64,000 nt of DNA from Candidatus Neomarinimicrobiota bacterium (GTDB lineage: Bacteria > Fidelibacterota > Fidelibacteria > Fidelibacterales > Fidelibacteraceae): NCBI GenBank assembly GCA_021157965.1, contig JAGGVO010000012.1:62001-126000 (forward strand), written 5' to 3'. The translations under genes and the position numbers were made by a program. Below the pieces are notes generated by a model. The model was not told the DNA's origin and ran no database searches. It saw only the letters and a list, made by a program, of their open reading frames with translations. This document shows positions 17,262-24,358 of the stretch, piece after piece. Each line of letters starts with the position of its first letter. Within the stretch, counting starts at the first letter, position 1.

Positions 17262-17855
17262 TCACTTGCGTTTTGCAGACAATTTTTGAGCCTGCCTGAC
17301 AGTTATTTTATCCCAGCCGGGTTGTTTTAGAATCATTTCCAGTATTAAAGCTGCTCCCACAGCATCATAGTAGGCATCATGGGGATGTCCGTTGGGACAG
17401 ATTTTTCTCACGGCTTCAGTGAGATTCAGCATTTCAAGCAAATATTCCAGGTTATATTTTAGCAGTCCCGGCCACACCTGCCGGCTCAGATTAAGAGTAT
17501 CTATCCAAATCCCGTCCGAATGGGCAGGGAAGACATTTCCCAAAATTTTTTTTTCTGTTCCCGTATTATGAGCCGCTAAAATCTGATTATCAATAAAAGG
17601 GCGTATTTCATGCCATAATTCAACCAGCCGGGGAGAACGTTCCAACAAATGCCGTATACGGGCATGACGGCCAGGAACATAAGGATTAATCGGCCGATCT
17701 CCTACGTGCAGAAAACGATTAAGGCTTTTTTCCCGGTTTGCTTTCCCTTTTTCCAGGACTATAAGCCCAATTTGCCAAGGTTCATCCGGGTAATCTGCCA
17801 CCGACCCCGTTGTTTCAAAATCGAGGACCGTTATGTTGCTTTCTTTCAATAACAC
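17262..17855 (-). CDS. DnaQ/PolC-like 3'-5' exonuclease
   Basis: A single-domain DEDDh exonuclease of 197 residues. Motif Exo I is VLDFETTG (Asp 12 and Glu 14), Exo II is AAHNTGTEKKIL, and Exo III is HPHDAYYDAVGA, holding the His and final Asp. Such stand-alone proteins trim single-stranded DNA or act as a proofreading subunit. The only start that keeps Exo I is GTG at 17855, with no ribosome site: directly upstream is a run of ten A and then GAGTTTT-type simple repeats. Expression may thus depend on readthrough from ablB or be weak. It lies between the HAD gene and the repeat array. Confidence 0.82.
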   Translation of the reverse strand: MLLKESNITVLDFETTGSVADYPDEPWQIGLIVLEKGKANREKSLNRFLHVGDRPINPYVPGRHARIRHLLERSPRLVELWHEIRPFIDNQILAAHNTGTEKKILGNVFPAHSDGIWIDTLNLSRQVWPGLLKYNLEYLLEMLNLTEAVRKICPNGHPHDAYYDAVGAALILEMILKQPGWDKITVRQAQKLSAKRK

Positions 17856-17865
17856 TTTTTTTTTT

Positions 17866-17911
17866 GAGTTTTGAGTTAAGCTTTAAGTTTTGAGTCTTGA
17901 GTTCAAAATCA
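17866..17911. repeat. Heptamer-like simple repeat (GAGTTTT/GAGTTAA units)
   Basis: Directly upstream of the exonuclease start, degenerate 7-base units of the type GAGTTTT, GAGTTAA, GCTTTAA, GTTTTGA and GTCTTGA run head to tail. The 11-mer GAGTTTTGAGT at 17866-17876 recurs inverted at 21263-21273. It is followed, after about 50 non-repeated bases, by the octanucleotide array. Confidence 0.6.
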
Positions 17912-17962
17912 TCGGATCATAACCTCTTGAACCCATAAACAGCGAACGAAGTAAGCTCTCAC

Positions 17963-18178
17963 CTCTGAACGTCTCAACCTCTGAACGTCTCAACCTCTCA
18001 ACGTCTCAACCTCTGAACGTCTCAACCTCTGAACGTCTCAACTTCTCAACGTCTCAACTTCTCAACGTCTCAACCCCTCAACGTCTCAACCTCTGAACGT
18101 CTCAACCTCTGAACGTCTCAACCTCTCAACGTCTCAACGTCTCAACGTCTCAACCTCTCAACGTCTCAACCTCTCAAC
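17963..18178. repeat. Tandem array, 27 copies of an 8-bp unit (GTCTCAAC / CTCTGAAC)
   Basis: Exactly 27 consecutive octamers fill this stretch with no insertion or deletion. The even-numbered copies are nearly all GTCTCAAC; the alternating copies are CTCTGAAC, CTCTCAAC, TTCTCAAC or CCCTCAAC, so a 16-base higher-order unit is visible over most of the array. Three GTCTCAAC copies in a row lie at 18131-18154. A partial, diverged copy precedes it from about 17955. The right end runs into the 3' end of ablB and supplies its stop codon. There are no unique spacers, so it is not a CRISPR array. Confidence 0.95.
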
Positions 18179-19008
18179 CCCCTATACCACACATTCATAC
18201 TCTCAATCCCTTTCCCAATTCGTGTATTATTTATCATCGTCCCGCAATATTCATAACCGAGGCGGGAGAAAGTGATATTCATGCCGAAAGACACGGCCCG
18301 TGCTATTGTGTAGGCTGTTATAAAGCCCTCTTTCGAACAGAATTTCTCCATTTCCTTCAACAGATGTCTTGCCAGAGAGTGTCCGCGATAATCAGGCAGT
18401 GTGGCAAAATCCGTCATTTCTACAAAAGCGTGATCCCGGTACATTTCAGCGGAAGAAGCAGCAATAATCTTTTCTCCATTATGAACCATAAAATATCGGT
18501 TGTGTCCCGATTCCATGGATTCCTTCAAAAAACCAGGATTTCCAACAGGAAAGGGGTATTCCGGAAAAATGGCCTGATATACCTTTGCGAGTTCAGGAAG
18601 TTCCTTTTCTTCTGCCATCCGAAGGGTAAAACCCTTTTTCAGCGAAACCGGGGCTGGTTTAACCGCTTTTTCCTGAGCCGTTCGAAGTACTTTATTTAAG
18701 TGCTCTTCCCGTTTGAGTTTCTTCCGCCGGTCAGAGAGAAAATATCCTAAAAAAAACCCTTTCTCTTTACCGGCGTATAAATCCGGTATCACGGCTTCTG
18801 TTAAAAATCCCCTGTCAATAAAAGGCTGGACTGCCTTTTCGGGAATCCTGACAAAAACCTTGGTATAGTGTTTGAGCCGGGCTAATTCAAGCAGGGAATC
18901 GGCAATGAATTCAGGATCATCCCCTCCCCATTTCATGAGATAAATCCGGTCATTATATGTCCCGTGCTGAATCAGGGATTTCCCGATATATTCCGTTTTA
19001 TCCGTCAT
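18166..19008 (-). CDS. ablB: Beta-lysine N-acetyltransferase
   Basis: Acetylates the epsilon amino group of beta-lysine, giving N-epsilon-acetyl-beta-lysine, a compatible solute for salt stress. The 280-residue protein has a long N-terminal region and a GNAT domain (about 125-275) with acetyl-CoA loop stretches such as [18 protein letters not shown] and a C-terminal [13 protein letters not shown]. The ATG at 19008 overlaps the kamA stop as ATGA, so the two are translated together. The last codons and the TGA lie inside the octanucleotide array, so the natural C-terminus may have been slightly altered by repeat growth. Function follows from the kamA partner; another GNAT substrate is possible but less likely. 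Confidence 0.87.
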   Translation of the reverse strand: MTDKTEYIGKSLIQHGTYNDRIYLMKWGGDDPEFIADSLLELARLKHYTKVFVRIPEKAVQPFIDRGFLTEAVIPDLYAGKEKGFFLGYFLSDRRKKLKREEHLNKVLRTAQEKAVKPAPVSLKKGFTLRMAEEKELPELAKVYQAIFPEYPFPVGNPGFLKESMESGHNRYFMVHNGEKIIAASSAEMYRDHAFVEMTDFATLPDYRGHSLARHLLKEMEKFCSKEGFITAYTIARAVSFGMNITFSRLGYEYCGTMINNTRIGKGIESMNVWYRGLRG

Positions 19009-20342
19009 TGGGCATCCTCTGCCGTTCCATCCTCATCATTCCTTCTGCTGAATCTTTCATTATCCTGTGGGATAAGTGAATAGGTATCATCATCATAAAT
19101 TAAGAGTTTTTCGATACCGATGAATTTACTTTCATCGGCTTCTTCCAATTTGAGCTGAAGTTTACAATCCTCACAATTTCTGTCACAAAAGACGGGGTTA
19201 TAACTGTCCGGTTCCTTATAAGAACAGATCACCCCTTCATAATTCCTGAGGACCACCTTATTGGTTCCCCAGGAAATGAGATAATTCGGCATAACAGGGA
19301 TTTTACCTCCGCCACCGGGGGCATCAATCACATAACGGGGTACAGCAAAACCACTGGTATGACCAATCAGACTTTCAATAATTTCAATGCCTTTACTGAC
19401 CGGTGTCCGGAAATGGGATAATCCTTCGGACAAGTCGCATTGATAGAGATAATAGGGACGGACCCGGTTTTTGACCAGTTTGTGAACCAATTTGCGCATA
19501 ATCCTGGGACAGTCGTTAACCCCGGCTAAGAGTACACTCTGATTTCCCAGGGGAAATCCTGCGTCCGCCAACTTATGCAACGCTTCCCGAGCTGAAGCAG
19601 TTACCTCCCTGGGGTGGTTAAAATGTGTGTTAATCCATAATGGCTGATGCTTTTTCAACATTGCCACAAGTTCATCCGTGATTCTGTAGGGTAAAACAAC
19701 CGGAACCCGGGTACCGATACGGATCACTTCAACATGTTCAATCTTTTCCAATTCTGTTAAGATCCAGTCCAGATACGTGTCATTCAGCATAAAAGGATCG
19801 CCTCCGGATAAAAGGACATCCCGCACGACGGGTGTATTGGCAATGTAATCAATACCCTTTTGTATCTGGGCACGATTAGGAATAGAATCCACATCCCCTA
19901 CTTTCCGCTTCCGTGTACAGTGGCGGCAGTACATGGAGCAGGTGTTACTGATATGAAACAAGACCCTGTCAGGATAACGATGAGTAATTCCTTCCACAGG
20001 ACTGTCCATATCCTCTGCAAGAGGATCGTGCATATCATACTGTTCATGCATTAATTCGGATGGACTGGGGAAGGATTGCATCCACACCGGATCGTATTCC
20101 CGATCATCCGTATCAATCAGGGATAGATAGTATGGAGTTATGGATAATGGAAACCGGGTTACTGTTTCATCCAGTTCTTTGCGCTCTTCCGGTGTAAATT
20201 TAATTCCCAATAATGTTTCAAATGTATCAATATCCCGAACAGAATGACTGAGCTGCCATTTCCAGTCCTTCCATTTTTTTAATTCAACATTATCCGCAAT
20301 TTTTCCGGCAAGTTCTTTTTGATGTTCATTGAATATGCTCAT
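19005..20342 (-). CDS. ablA: Lysine 2,3-aminomutase
   Basis: Radical-SAM, pyridoxal phosphate enzyme converting L-lysine to L-beta-lysine; also called kamA. The 445 residues match the family. The [4Fe-4S] motif is CSMYCRHC (Cys 135, 139, 142); the pyridoxal Lys is K347 in [11 protein letters not shown]-terminal cysteines in FCDRNCEDC fit the zinc site. The ATG at 20342 has AAGGA nearby. It is followed at once by ablB, so the product is most likely the osmolyte acetyl-beta-lysine rather than lysine fermentation, whose other genes are absent here. Needs anoxic or low-oxygen conditions. Confidence 0.95.
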   Translation of the reverse strand: MSIFNEHQKELAGKIADNVELKKWKDWKWQLSHSVRDIDTFETLLGIKFTPEERKELDETVTRFPLSITPYYLSLIDTDDREYDPVWMQSFPSPSELMHEQYDMHDPLAEDMDSPVEGITHRYPDRVLFHISNTCSMYCRHCTRKRKVGDVDSIPNRAQIQKGIDYIANTPVVRDVLLSGGDPFMLNDTYLDWILTELEKIEHVEVIRIGTRVPVVLPYRITDELVAMLKKHQPLWINTHFNHPREVTASAREALHKLADAGFPLGNQSVLLAGVNDCPRIMRKLVHKLVKNRVRPYYLYQCDLSEGLSHFRTPVSKGIEIIESLIGHTSGFAVPRYVIDAPGGGGKIPVMPNYLISWGTNKVVLRNYEGVICSYKEPDSYNPVFCDRNCEDCKLQLKLEEADESKFIGIEKLLIYDDDTYSLIPQDNERFSRRNDEDGTAEDAQ

Positions 20343-20387
20343 TTTTCTTTCCTTCTGAATAAATCCAAAATGTCGCCTGGAAATTTT

Positions 20388-20414
20388 ATTCTAATTGACC
20401 TGTTTTTCTTTCAA
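20388..20414 (-). promoter_or_regulatory. Possible promoter of ablA-ablB
   Basis: On the minus strand TTGAAA (20414-20409) and TAGAAT (20393-20388) are separated by 15 bases, and the -10 box lies 45 bases before the ablA start. The spacing is shorter than ideal. The -35 box lies only a few bases past the stop of the GNAT-like fragment. Confidence 0.35.
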
Positions 20415-20417
20415 ACC

Positions 20418-20618
20418 CTATAACACATAAATATAATCATATTTTTCTAAGGATTCAAGGAAAAACCAGCCATTCGTCAGCATTCGGTTTAATGGGTATT
20501 TGGATGGTCGGAGCCGCTTGGAAAAAATGTATTTACTATCTCCGTCGTCATAGAAATCCTGAAGAATTGTTTCAACCCGGTACCCGTTTTTCAGATAGAA
20601 TTCACTTGCTGGATATTG
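20418..20618 (-). pseudogene. C-terminal remnant of a GNAT acetyltransferase
   Basis: A minus-strand frame opens right after a stop codon and encodes about 66 residues containing ASEFYLKNGYRVET and DDGDSKYIFSKRL, the usual last alpha helix and strands of GNAT acetyltransferases (residue pattern A-x-x-F-Y-x-K-N-G-Y). No start codon or acetyl-CoA loop precedes it in this frame; the N-terminal two thirds are missing. It is not the end of ablB, which is intact next door. A decayed gene is the simplest reading. Confidence 0.55.
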
Positions 20619-21067
20619 TCATCTGAAATACCAGGAGAAGCATCCTCCCGAAGGGGCTTAAAAATGTATAATCCGGGGATAAAATCCTGGGGAAAAGGGT
20701 ACGTATAAGCCAACGGTGATGGAAGGCCGGCCAAAGGATTCACTCCAATAAACTCCGGTTCTTCTTCATTATTTCGTACATCAACTTCTCCTCCGTCCCG
20801 GCATTCCAGAAGACTCCAGGCTTTCAGTGCCAGTTCGGAGCAGGTTATAAATATACTTTCTTCGGGAATTCTGTAACGGACAAAATCCTTAAAATTCTTT
20901 TTTTCACCAGGCCGTAAACTTCGCCGGTTGCATCCGGCAAAAACAAATTTCCATAACGGCAGGAAAATACAAAGGGCACTTAATAATAAAAACTCAGAGT
21001 GAATGAACAGGTTTATTTCGTATATAAAAAGGAAGAATTCCCGGATAATCCAGTTGAAAGTTAAAGT
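20591..21067 (-). pseudogene. Open frame without start codon, unrecognised remnant
   Basis: A stop-free minus-strand frame of 158 codons runs here. It begins with a hydrophobic stretch (FLLLSALCIFLPLWKFVF), then CNRRSLRPGEKK and a soluble-looking part with SELALKAWSLLECRDGG and FIPGLYIFKPL. It contains no ATG, GTG or TTG in its first 120 codons, and ends where the GNAT-like frame begins, in another phase. The amino acid composition looks protein-like. I do not recognise a family. It is most likely a truncated gene, or part of a gene with several frameshifts. The remaining 21068-21250 is AT-rich without features that I can name. Confidence 0.4.
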
Positions 21068-21253
21068 TCAACAGTCATAAACACCAAATATGCACTATTT
21101 TACTAATATATCATTTTAAATATTATTTTGCCTGTAAACTCAAGCCGGGTTATTTTATCCCTGGGGGTGCATTAACATTACCTTTTTCATATATTATAAT
21201 CTACATCCCCGACACAAAACGTTCTTATCAACGTCATTCCTAAATGCGACACC

Positions 21254-21290
21254 ACACTACACACTCAAAACTCTAACTCTGCACTCTCAC
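21254..21290. repeat. Degenerate ACTC-rich simple repeat near tRNA-Leu
   Basis: Heptamer-like units (CACTACA, CACTCAA, AACTCTA, ACTCTGC, ACTCTCA) run in series about 60 bases from the tRNA-Leu 3' end. The 11-mer ACTCAAAACTC at 21263-21273 is the reverse complement of 17866-17876, on the other side of the ablA-ablB cassette. Confidence 0.5.
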
Positions 21291-21351
21291 GGTTACCGGG
21301 CAGGCTGCTGAAAACAGACGTATCGAGGTACAGCACTCATAACTTCTTTTG

Positions 21352-21433
21352 TACAGCCGGGGAGACTTGAACTCCCATGCCTTACGGCACCAGATCCTAA
21401 GTCTGGCGTGTCTGCCAATTCCACCACGGCTGC
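21352..21433 (-). tRNA. tRNA-Leu (anticodon UAG)
   Basis: The minus strand folds into a complete class II tRNA. The acceptor stem is GCAGCCG with CGGCTGT and discriminator A. The anticodon stem is CCAGA/TCTGG with loop CTTAGGA, giving anticodon UAG (21399-21397). A long variable arm, TGCC-GTAA-GGCA, is present, as is a T arm GGGAG-TTCAAGT-CTCCC. The CCA end is not encoded (the genome has ACA). It reads leucine CUN codons. Confidence 0.96.
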
Positions 21434-21443
21434 AAATCGTGGG

Positions 21444-21471
21444 AATTTAAGGGATTTCAGACAGGTGTCAA
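21444..21471 (-). promoter_or_regulatory. Promoter of tRNA-Leu
   Basis: A consensus -35 TTGACA (21471-21466 on the minus strand) and a -10-like TAAATT (21449-21444) are 16 bases apart, and the mature tRNA begins 10 bases after the -10 box. The -35 hexamer overlaps the TGA stop codon of the EamA gene, so the tRNA has its own start within the tail of its upstream neighbour. Confidence 0.65.
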
Positions 21472-22385
21472 ATTGATTTCCCCGTTTCGGAAGGGGGAAT
21501 GGCCGGAGGCGGAGCACAGGAATTCCGACTGGCAAGGAGAATACCTCCGCCGATAAACAGCATCCCAAGAATAGTATTTATTTTGAGTGTTTCATAGCCT
21601 ACAAGCACACTGATAAGCACTGTTGTGGGAGGCTGGGCTGAAACCATGAGCCCAAGGTGAGAAGCATCCAGATGTCTAAGAATATAATAATATAATATGT
21701 ATGAAATGCCACTTGTAAAGAGACCCATATACAAAATACCAAGAATTGCCAGAAGAGAAACATTGCTCCACGGCACCGCCAAAACCCGGGGGAGTCCCAA
21801 CGGTGTATAGACAAGCATGGCGCCGGCTAAAACCAGGTAAGTAATTTTAATGGGACCATACTTTTGAACCATTGATTTCCCAAATGCCGTATAGGATGCC
21901 CAACTCAGGGTTGCTCCCAGAATAATCACATCACCAATAAAGATTTCCCGGTTAAAAACAAAAAGACTTATCCCTACAACAATACCCACGCCGGTGATTG
22001 CCAAAAGAGCAGACAGGACCTTTCTTTTTTCAGGGTGCCCTTTTCCCGAGAGCCAGTCCATAAACATGACCCAAACGGATGTTGTGGCATAAATGAGGGA
22101 TATATGGCTCGGTACTGTATGTTTCAGGGAAAGGATAAAAAGGTTCTGGTTCAGAAGAATCCCTGTGCCCATCAGGAAAAGAAGGAGTTTCCAGTCTTTC
22201 CAGTCAATAACCACCCGTTCTCTCCGGATATGAAGAATAACCCATAAAACAAGAAATGCCAGAATGTACCGAAGGTAGACAACAGCAAAGGAATCCAACT
22301 CCACGGCTGCCTGTTTGCCCGCAATGGTTGTAAAGGATGCTAAAAACGTCATCCCTGCTGTTGCAAGAATTACCCGTGTTTTCAT
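21468..22385 (-). CDS. EamA/DMT-family inner-membrane transporter
   Basis: The 305-residue protein has about ten hydrophobic segments in two repeated EamA halves, as in drug/metabolite transporters such as RhaT or YdcZ relatives. Recognisable stretches include AVVYLRYILAFLVLWVI in the first half and ILGATLSWASYTAFGKSM at the start of the second. It would export or import a small metabolite; the substrate cannot be told from sequence. It is divergent from the dcw operon, and tRNA-Leu follows it closely. The C-terminus is hydrophilic and short. Confidence 0.85.
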   Translation of the reverse strand: MKTRVILATAGMTFLASFTTIAGKQAAVELDSFAVVYLRYILAFLVLWVILHIRRERVVIDWKDWKLLLFLMGTGILLNQNLFILSLKHTVPSHISLIYATTSVWVMFMDWLSGKGHPEKRKVLSALLAITGVGIVVGISLFVFNREIFIGDVIILGATLSWASYTAFGKSMVQKYGPIKITYLVLAGAMLVYTPLGLPRVLAVPWSNVSLLAILGILYMGLFTSGISYILYYYILRHLDASHLGLMVSAQPPTTVLISVLVGYETLKINTILGMLFIGGGILLASRNSCAPPPAIPPSETGKSI

Positions 22386-22530
22386 GGTGTGAAATTACAA
22401 AACACAGGGACAGAAACACAGAAGCCAATCACAATTTATGTTTTGGCCCATATTTATAGTTATCATACGATATCTTTCAAGCTTAATTAATAGTCTTATT
22501 AAATAGTAAAAAGAATACTCAATTTTTTTC

Positions 22531-22559
22531 TTGATTTAATTCAAGCCATTGTGTATCAT
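22531..22559 (+). promoter_or_regulatory. Promoter of the dcw (mraZ) operon
   Basis: TTGATT at 22531-22536 and TATCAT at 22554-22559 are 17 bases apart, matching the housekeeping consensus at 4 and 5 of 6 positions. Transcription would begin near 22566, about 60 bases before mraZ. The -10 box lies within the series of MraZ-type boxes, so repressor binding would block polymerase. Confidence 0.65.
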
Positions 22560-22596
22560 TGTGTGAGAAAGTGGGTGATTTTCCCTTAATGTGGGT
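22551..22596 (+). promoter_or_regulatory. MraZ-box-like operator, 10-bp-phased GTG repeats
   Basis: GTGTA at 22551, GTGTG at 22561, GTGGG at 22571 and GTGGG at 22591 begin exactly 10 bases apart, with the 22581 position (TTCCC) skipped. In E. coli, MraZ binds TGGG direct repeats spaced at 10 bases upstream of its own gene. The same register here, over the -10 box and start site, points to autoregulation of the whole operon. Confidence 0.7.
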
Positions 22597-22625
22597 TGAG
22601 AGTTCCAAAAGAGGGTAAACGGCAA

Positions 22626-23084
22626 ATGCATATTGATTTTATCGGGCAATATCCTTATACCGTTGATTCAAAGAATCGAATCAACATACCCTCACGGTTC
22701 CGGAAAAAATTATCGGAAACCGGCATTTCCACCATGGTCATTACACGGGGTATGGACGACCCCTGCATTCTGGTCTATCCAGAGCCTTTCTGGCAGGATA
22801 TGATCCGTAAACTCAGCGAAAAGCTGTCATCAATTAAACAGACACACCGGCTCTTCCTCCGTCAGATCACACGTTTTGCCGCTGAATGTCCCCTGGATTC
22901 ACAGGGCCGCATCATTCTCACACCGGCACTGATGGAATATGCAGGCATTACCCGTGACATCATGATTGTCGGGACTCTCAATAAGATCGAGCTCTGGGAT
23001 CCCGCAACCCTTGAGTCCTTCGAACAAAGTCACTCTCTGTCTGAAGAAGATTTTACAACGTTAGCGAACGACATCCTGCTTTAA
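22626..23084 (+). CDS. mraZ: MraZ, transcriptional regulator of the dcw cluster
   Basis: A small DNA-binding protein of the AbrB-like double-SpoVT fold that represses its own operon. The first domain shows GQYPYTVDSKNRINIPSRFRKKL with the family D-x-K-x-R-I-x-I-P pattern, repeated in the second as AECPLDSQGRIILTPALMEYA. The ATG at 22626 (152 residues) is chosen because GAGGG lies 10 bases upstream and it fits the family N-terminus; a TTG at 22596 would overlap the operator. It is the first gene of the operon, 18 bases before rsmH. Confidence 0.95.
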   Translation: MHIDFIGQYPYTVDSKNRINIPSRFRKKLSETGISTMVITRGMDDPCILVYPEPFWQDMIRKLSEKLSSIKQTHRLFLRQITRFAAECPLDSQGRIILTPALMEYAGITRDIMIVGTLNKIELWDPATLESFEQSHSLSEEDFTTLANDILL

Positions 23085-23102
23085 GCCGGAGGTGACATCT
23101 CA

Positions 23103-24029
23103 ATGACTGATTTCGGACACATCCCTGTCCTGCTACATGATTCCATGAATCTTTTAATCACTTTACCAAAGGGGATTTATGTTGATGCCACATCCGGACT
23201 GGGAGGTCATACTGAAGAAATGGCAAAACGACTATCCCCGCAGGCACGTCTCATCGCCTTTGATGTGGATCCCGATGCCCTGGCCATCAGTTCGGAAAAA
23301 CTGAAAAAATATTCAAATATTGAATTTATACAACGTAATTTCCGCTATATCAAAGTGGAATTGACGCGTTTGGAAGCCCTGCCTGTTCAGGGCATTCTCT
23401 TTGATCTGGGTTTATCGAGTCTGGAGATTGACAATCCTGCAAAGGGTTTTAGTTTCACACAGGAAGGTCCTCTGGATATGCGGATGGATCCGTCCCTTCC
23501 CGAAAGTGCTGCCCATTTAATCAATACGGCAACAGAAAAAAGGTTAAAAGAGATCATCCGGGCATACGGAGAAGAGCGCTTTGCAGGCAGGATAGCACGG
23601 ATGATTGAAGAGGCAAGGGAAAAAGTCCCTTTTAAAACAACCCGGGACCTGGAATTGGTTGTACGACAGGCTGTTCACGGCCCTTATCAGGTAAAATCCC
23701 TCGCCCGTGTATTTCAGGCCTTTCGTATCGCCGTGAACAGAGAACTGGAAGCTCTGGAAAAAGCACTGCCGGATGCCTTCGAGTGTCTTGCCCCGGGAGG
23801 CAGACTGGTGGTTATTGCATATCATTCTCTGGAAGACCGCCTGGTCAAGACCTATTTTAAAGACCTTTGCACTGATTGTGTGTGTCCCCCTGAGCAGCCG
23901 GTCTGCACCTGCAACCATGTTCAAAAAGCCCGGTTTATCCAAAAAAAGGCTCTGACACCCACAGAAGATGAAATCAGGGCAAATCCACGAAGTCGAAGTG
24001 CCCGTCTGAGGTGTATCGAAAAGTTATGA
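23103..24029 (+). CDS. rsmH: 16S rRNA (cytosine-1402-N4) methyltransferase
   Basis: Methylates N4 of C1402 in the ribosomal P site; formerly mraW. The 308-residue length is normal. It begins with HIPVLLHDSMNLL, has the SAM-binding loop DATSGLGGHTEEM, the family stretch LFDLGLSSLEID and the C-terminal AYHSLEDRLVKTYFK followed by a Cys pair region and ANPRSRSARLR. GGAGGTGA lies seven bases before the ATG. The gene sits second in the operon, as is usual, and overlaps ftsL by four bases. Confidence 0.97.
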   Translation: MTDFGHIPVLLHDSMNLLITLPKGIYVDATSGLGGHTEEMAKRLSPQARLIAFDVDPDALAISSEKLKKYSNIEFIQRNFRYIKVELTRLEALPVQGILFDLGLSSLEIDNPAKGFSFTQEGPLDMRMDPSLPESAAHLINTATEKRLKEIIRAYGEERFAGRIARMIEEAREKVPFKTTRDLELVVRQAVHGPYQVKSLARVFQAFRIAVNRELEALEKALPDAFECLAPGGRLVVIAYHSLEDRLVKTYFKDLCTDCVCPPEQPVCTCNHVQKARFIQKKALTPTEDEIRANPRSRSARLRCIEKL

Positions 24030-24358
24030 CATCGCGAAAACGTCAAAAGAAAGTACAAAAGCAAAGCAGACAATCTGTATCAGCCTTTGTAGGAAGCTGG
24101 AGCTTTTTACTGAGTCTTGCCTTTCTGATTCTGACAGTCTGGCCTCTTATGCATCTCTTCCTGATGAACGAAATCAAAGAAGCCCAATACCGTATTGATG
24201 CAATCAGAAATAACATCACCCGGATCCAGCAGAGCATCATTGAAATCGACAGTGAGATAGCCCGCCTGTCCCGGGCAGACAGAATTAAACAAATTGCCGT
24301 ACACCAGTTGGGCATGGTGGATTCCCAGCCCACAGTTGATGTGATAGAGGTGGAATGA
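24026..24358 (+). CDS. ftsL: FtsL-like divisome protein
   Basis: A 110-residue bitopic membrane protein with a basic N-terminus rich in Lys/Arg/Gln, one transmembrane helix (about residues 27-50, SFLLSLAFLILTVWPLMHLF) and a periplasmic coiled-coil stretch (about 53-90). This is the FtsL/DivIC plan; sequence is poorly conserved, so the call rests on size, topology and position between rsmH and ftsI. The ATG at 24026 overlaps the rsmH stop as ATGA and is preferred over GTG 24011. FtsL, with FtsB and FtsQ, activates FtsW-FtsI. Confidence 0.85.
   Translation: MTSRKRQKKVQKQSRQSVSAFVGSWSFLLSLAFLILTVWPLMHLFLMNEIKEAQYRIDAIRNNITRIQQSIIEIDSEIARLSRADRIKQIAVHQLGMVDSQPTVDVIEVE

Noticed and set aside
17963-18178. 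CRISPR-like array
   Set aside because: The 8-base units are contiguous with no unique spacers, and no cas genes are present.
22596-22625. Longer mraZ start at TTG 22596
   Set aside because: It would place coding sequence over the operator and lacks family similarity; ATG 22626 has a ribosome site.
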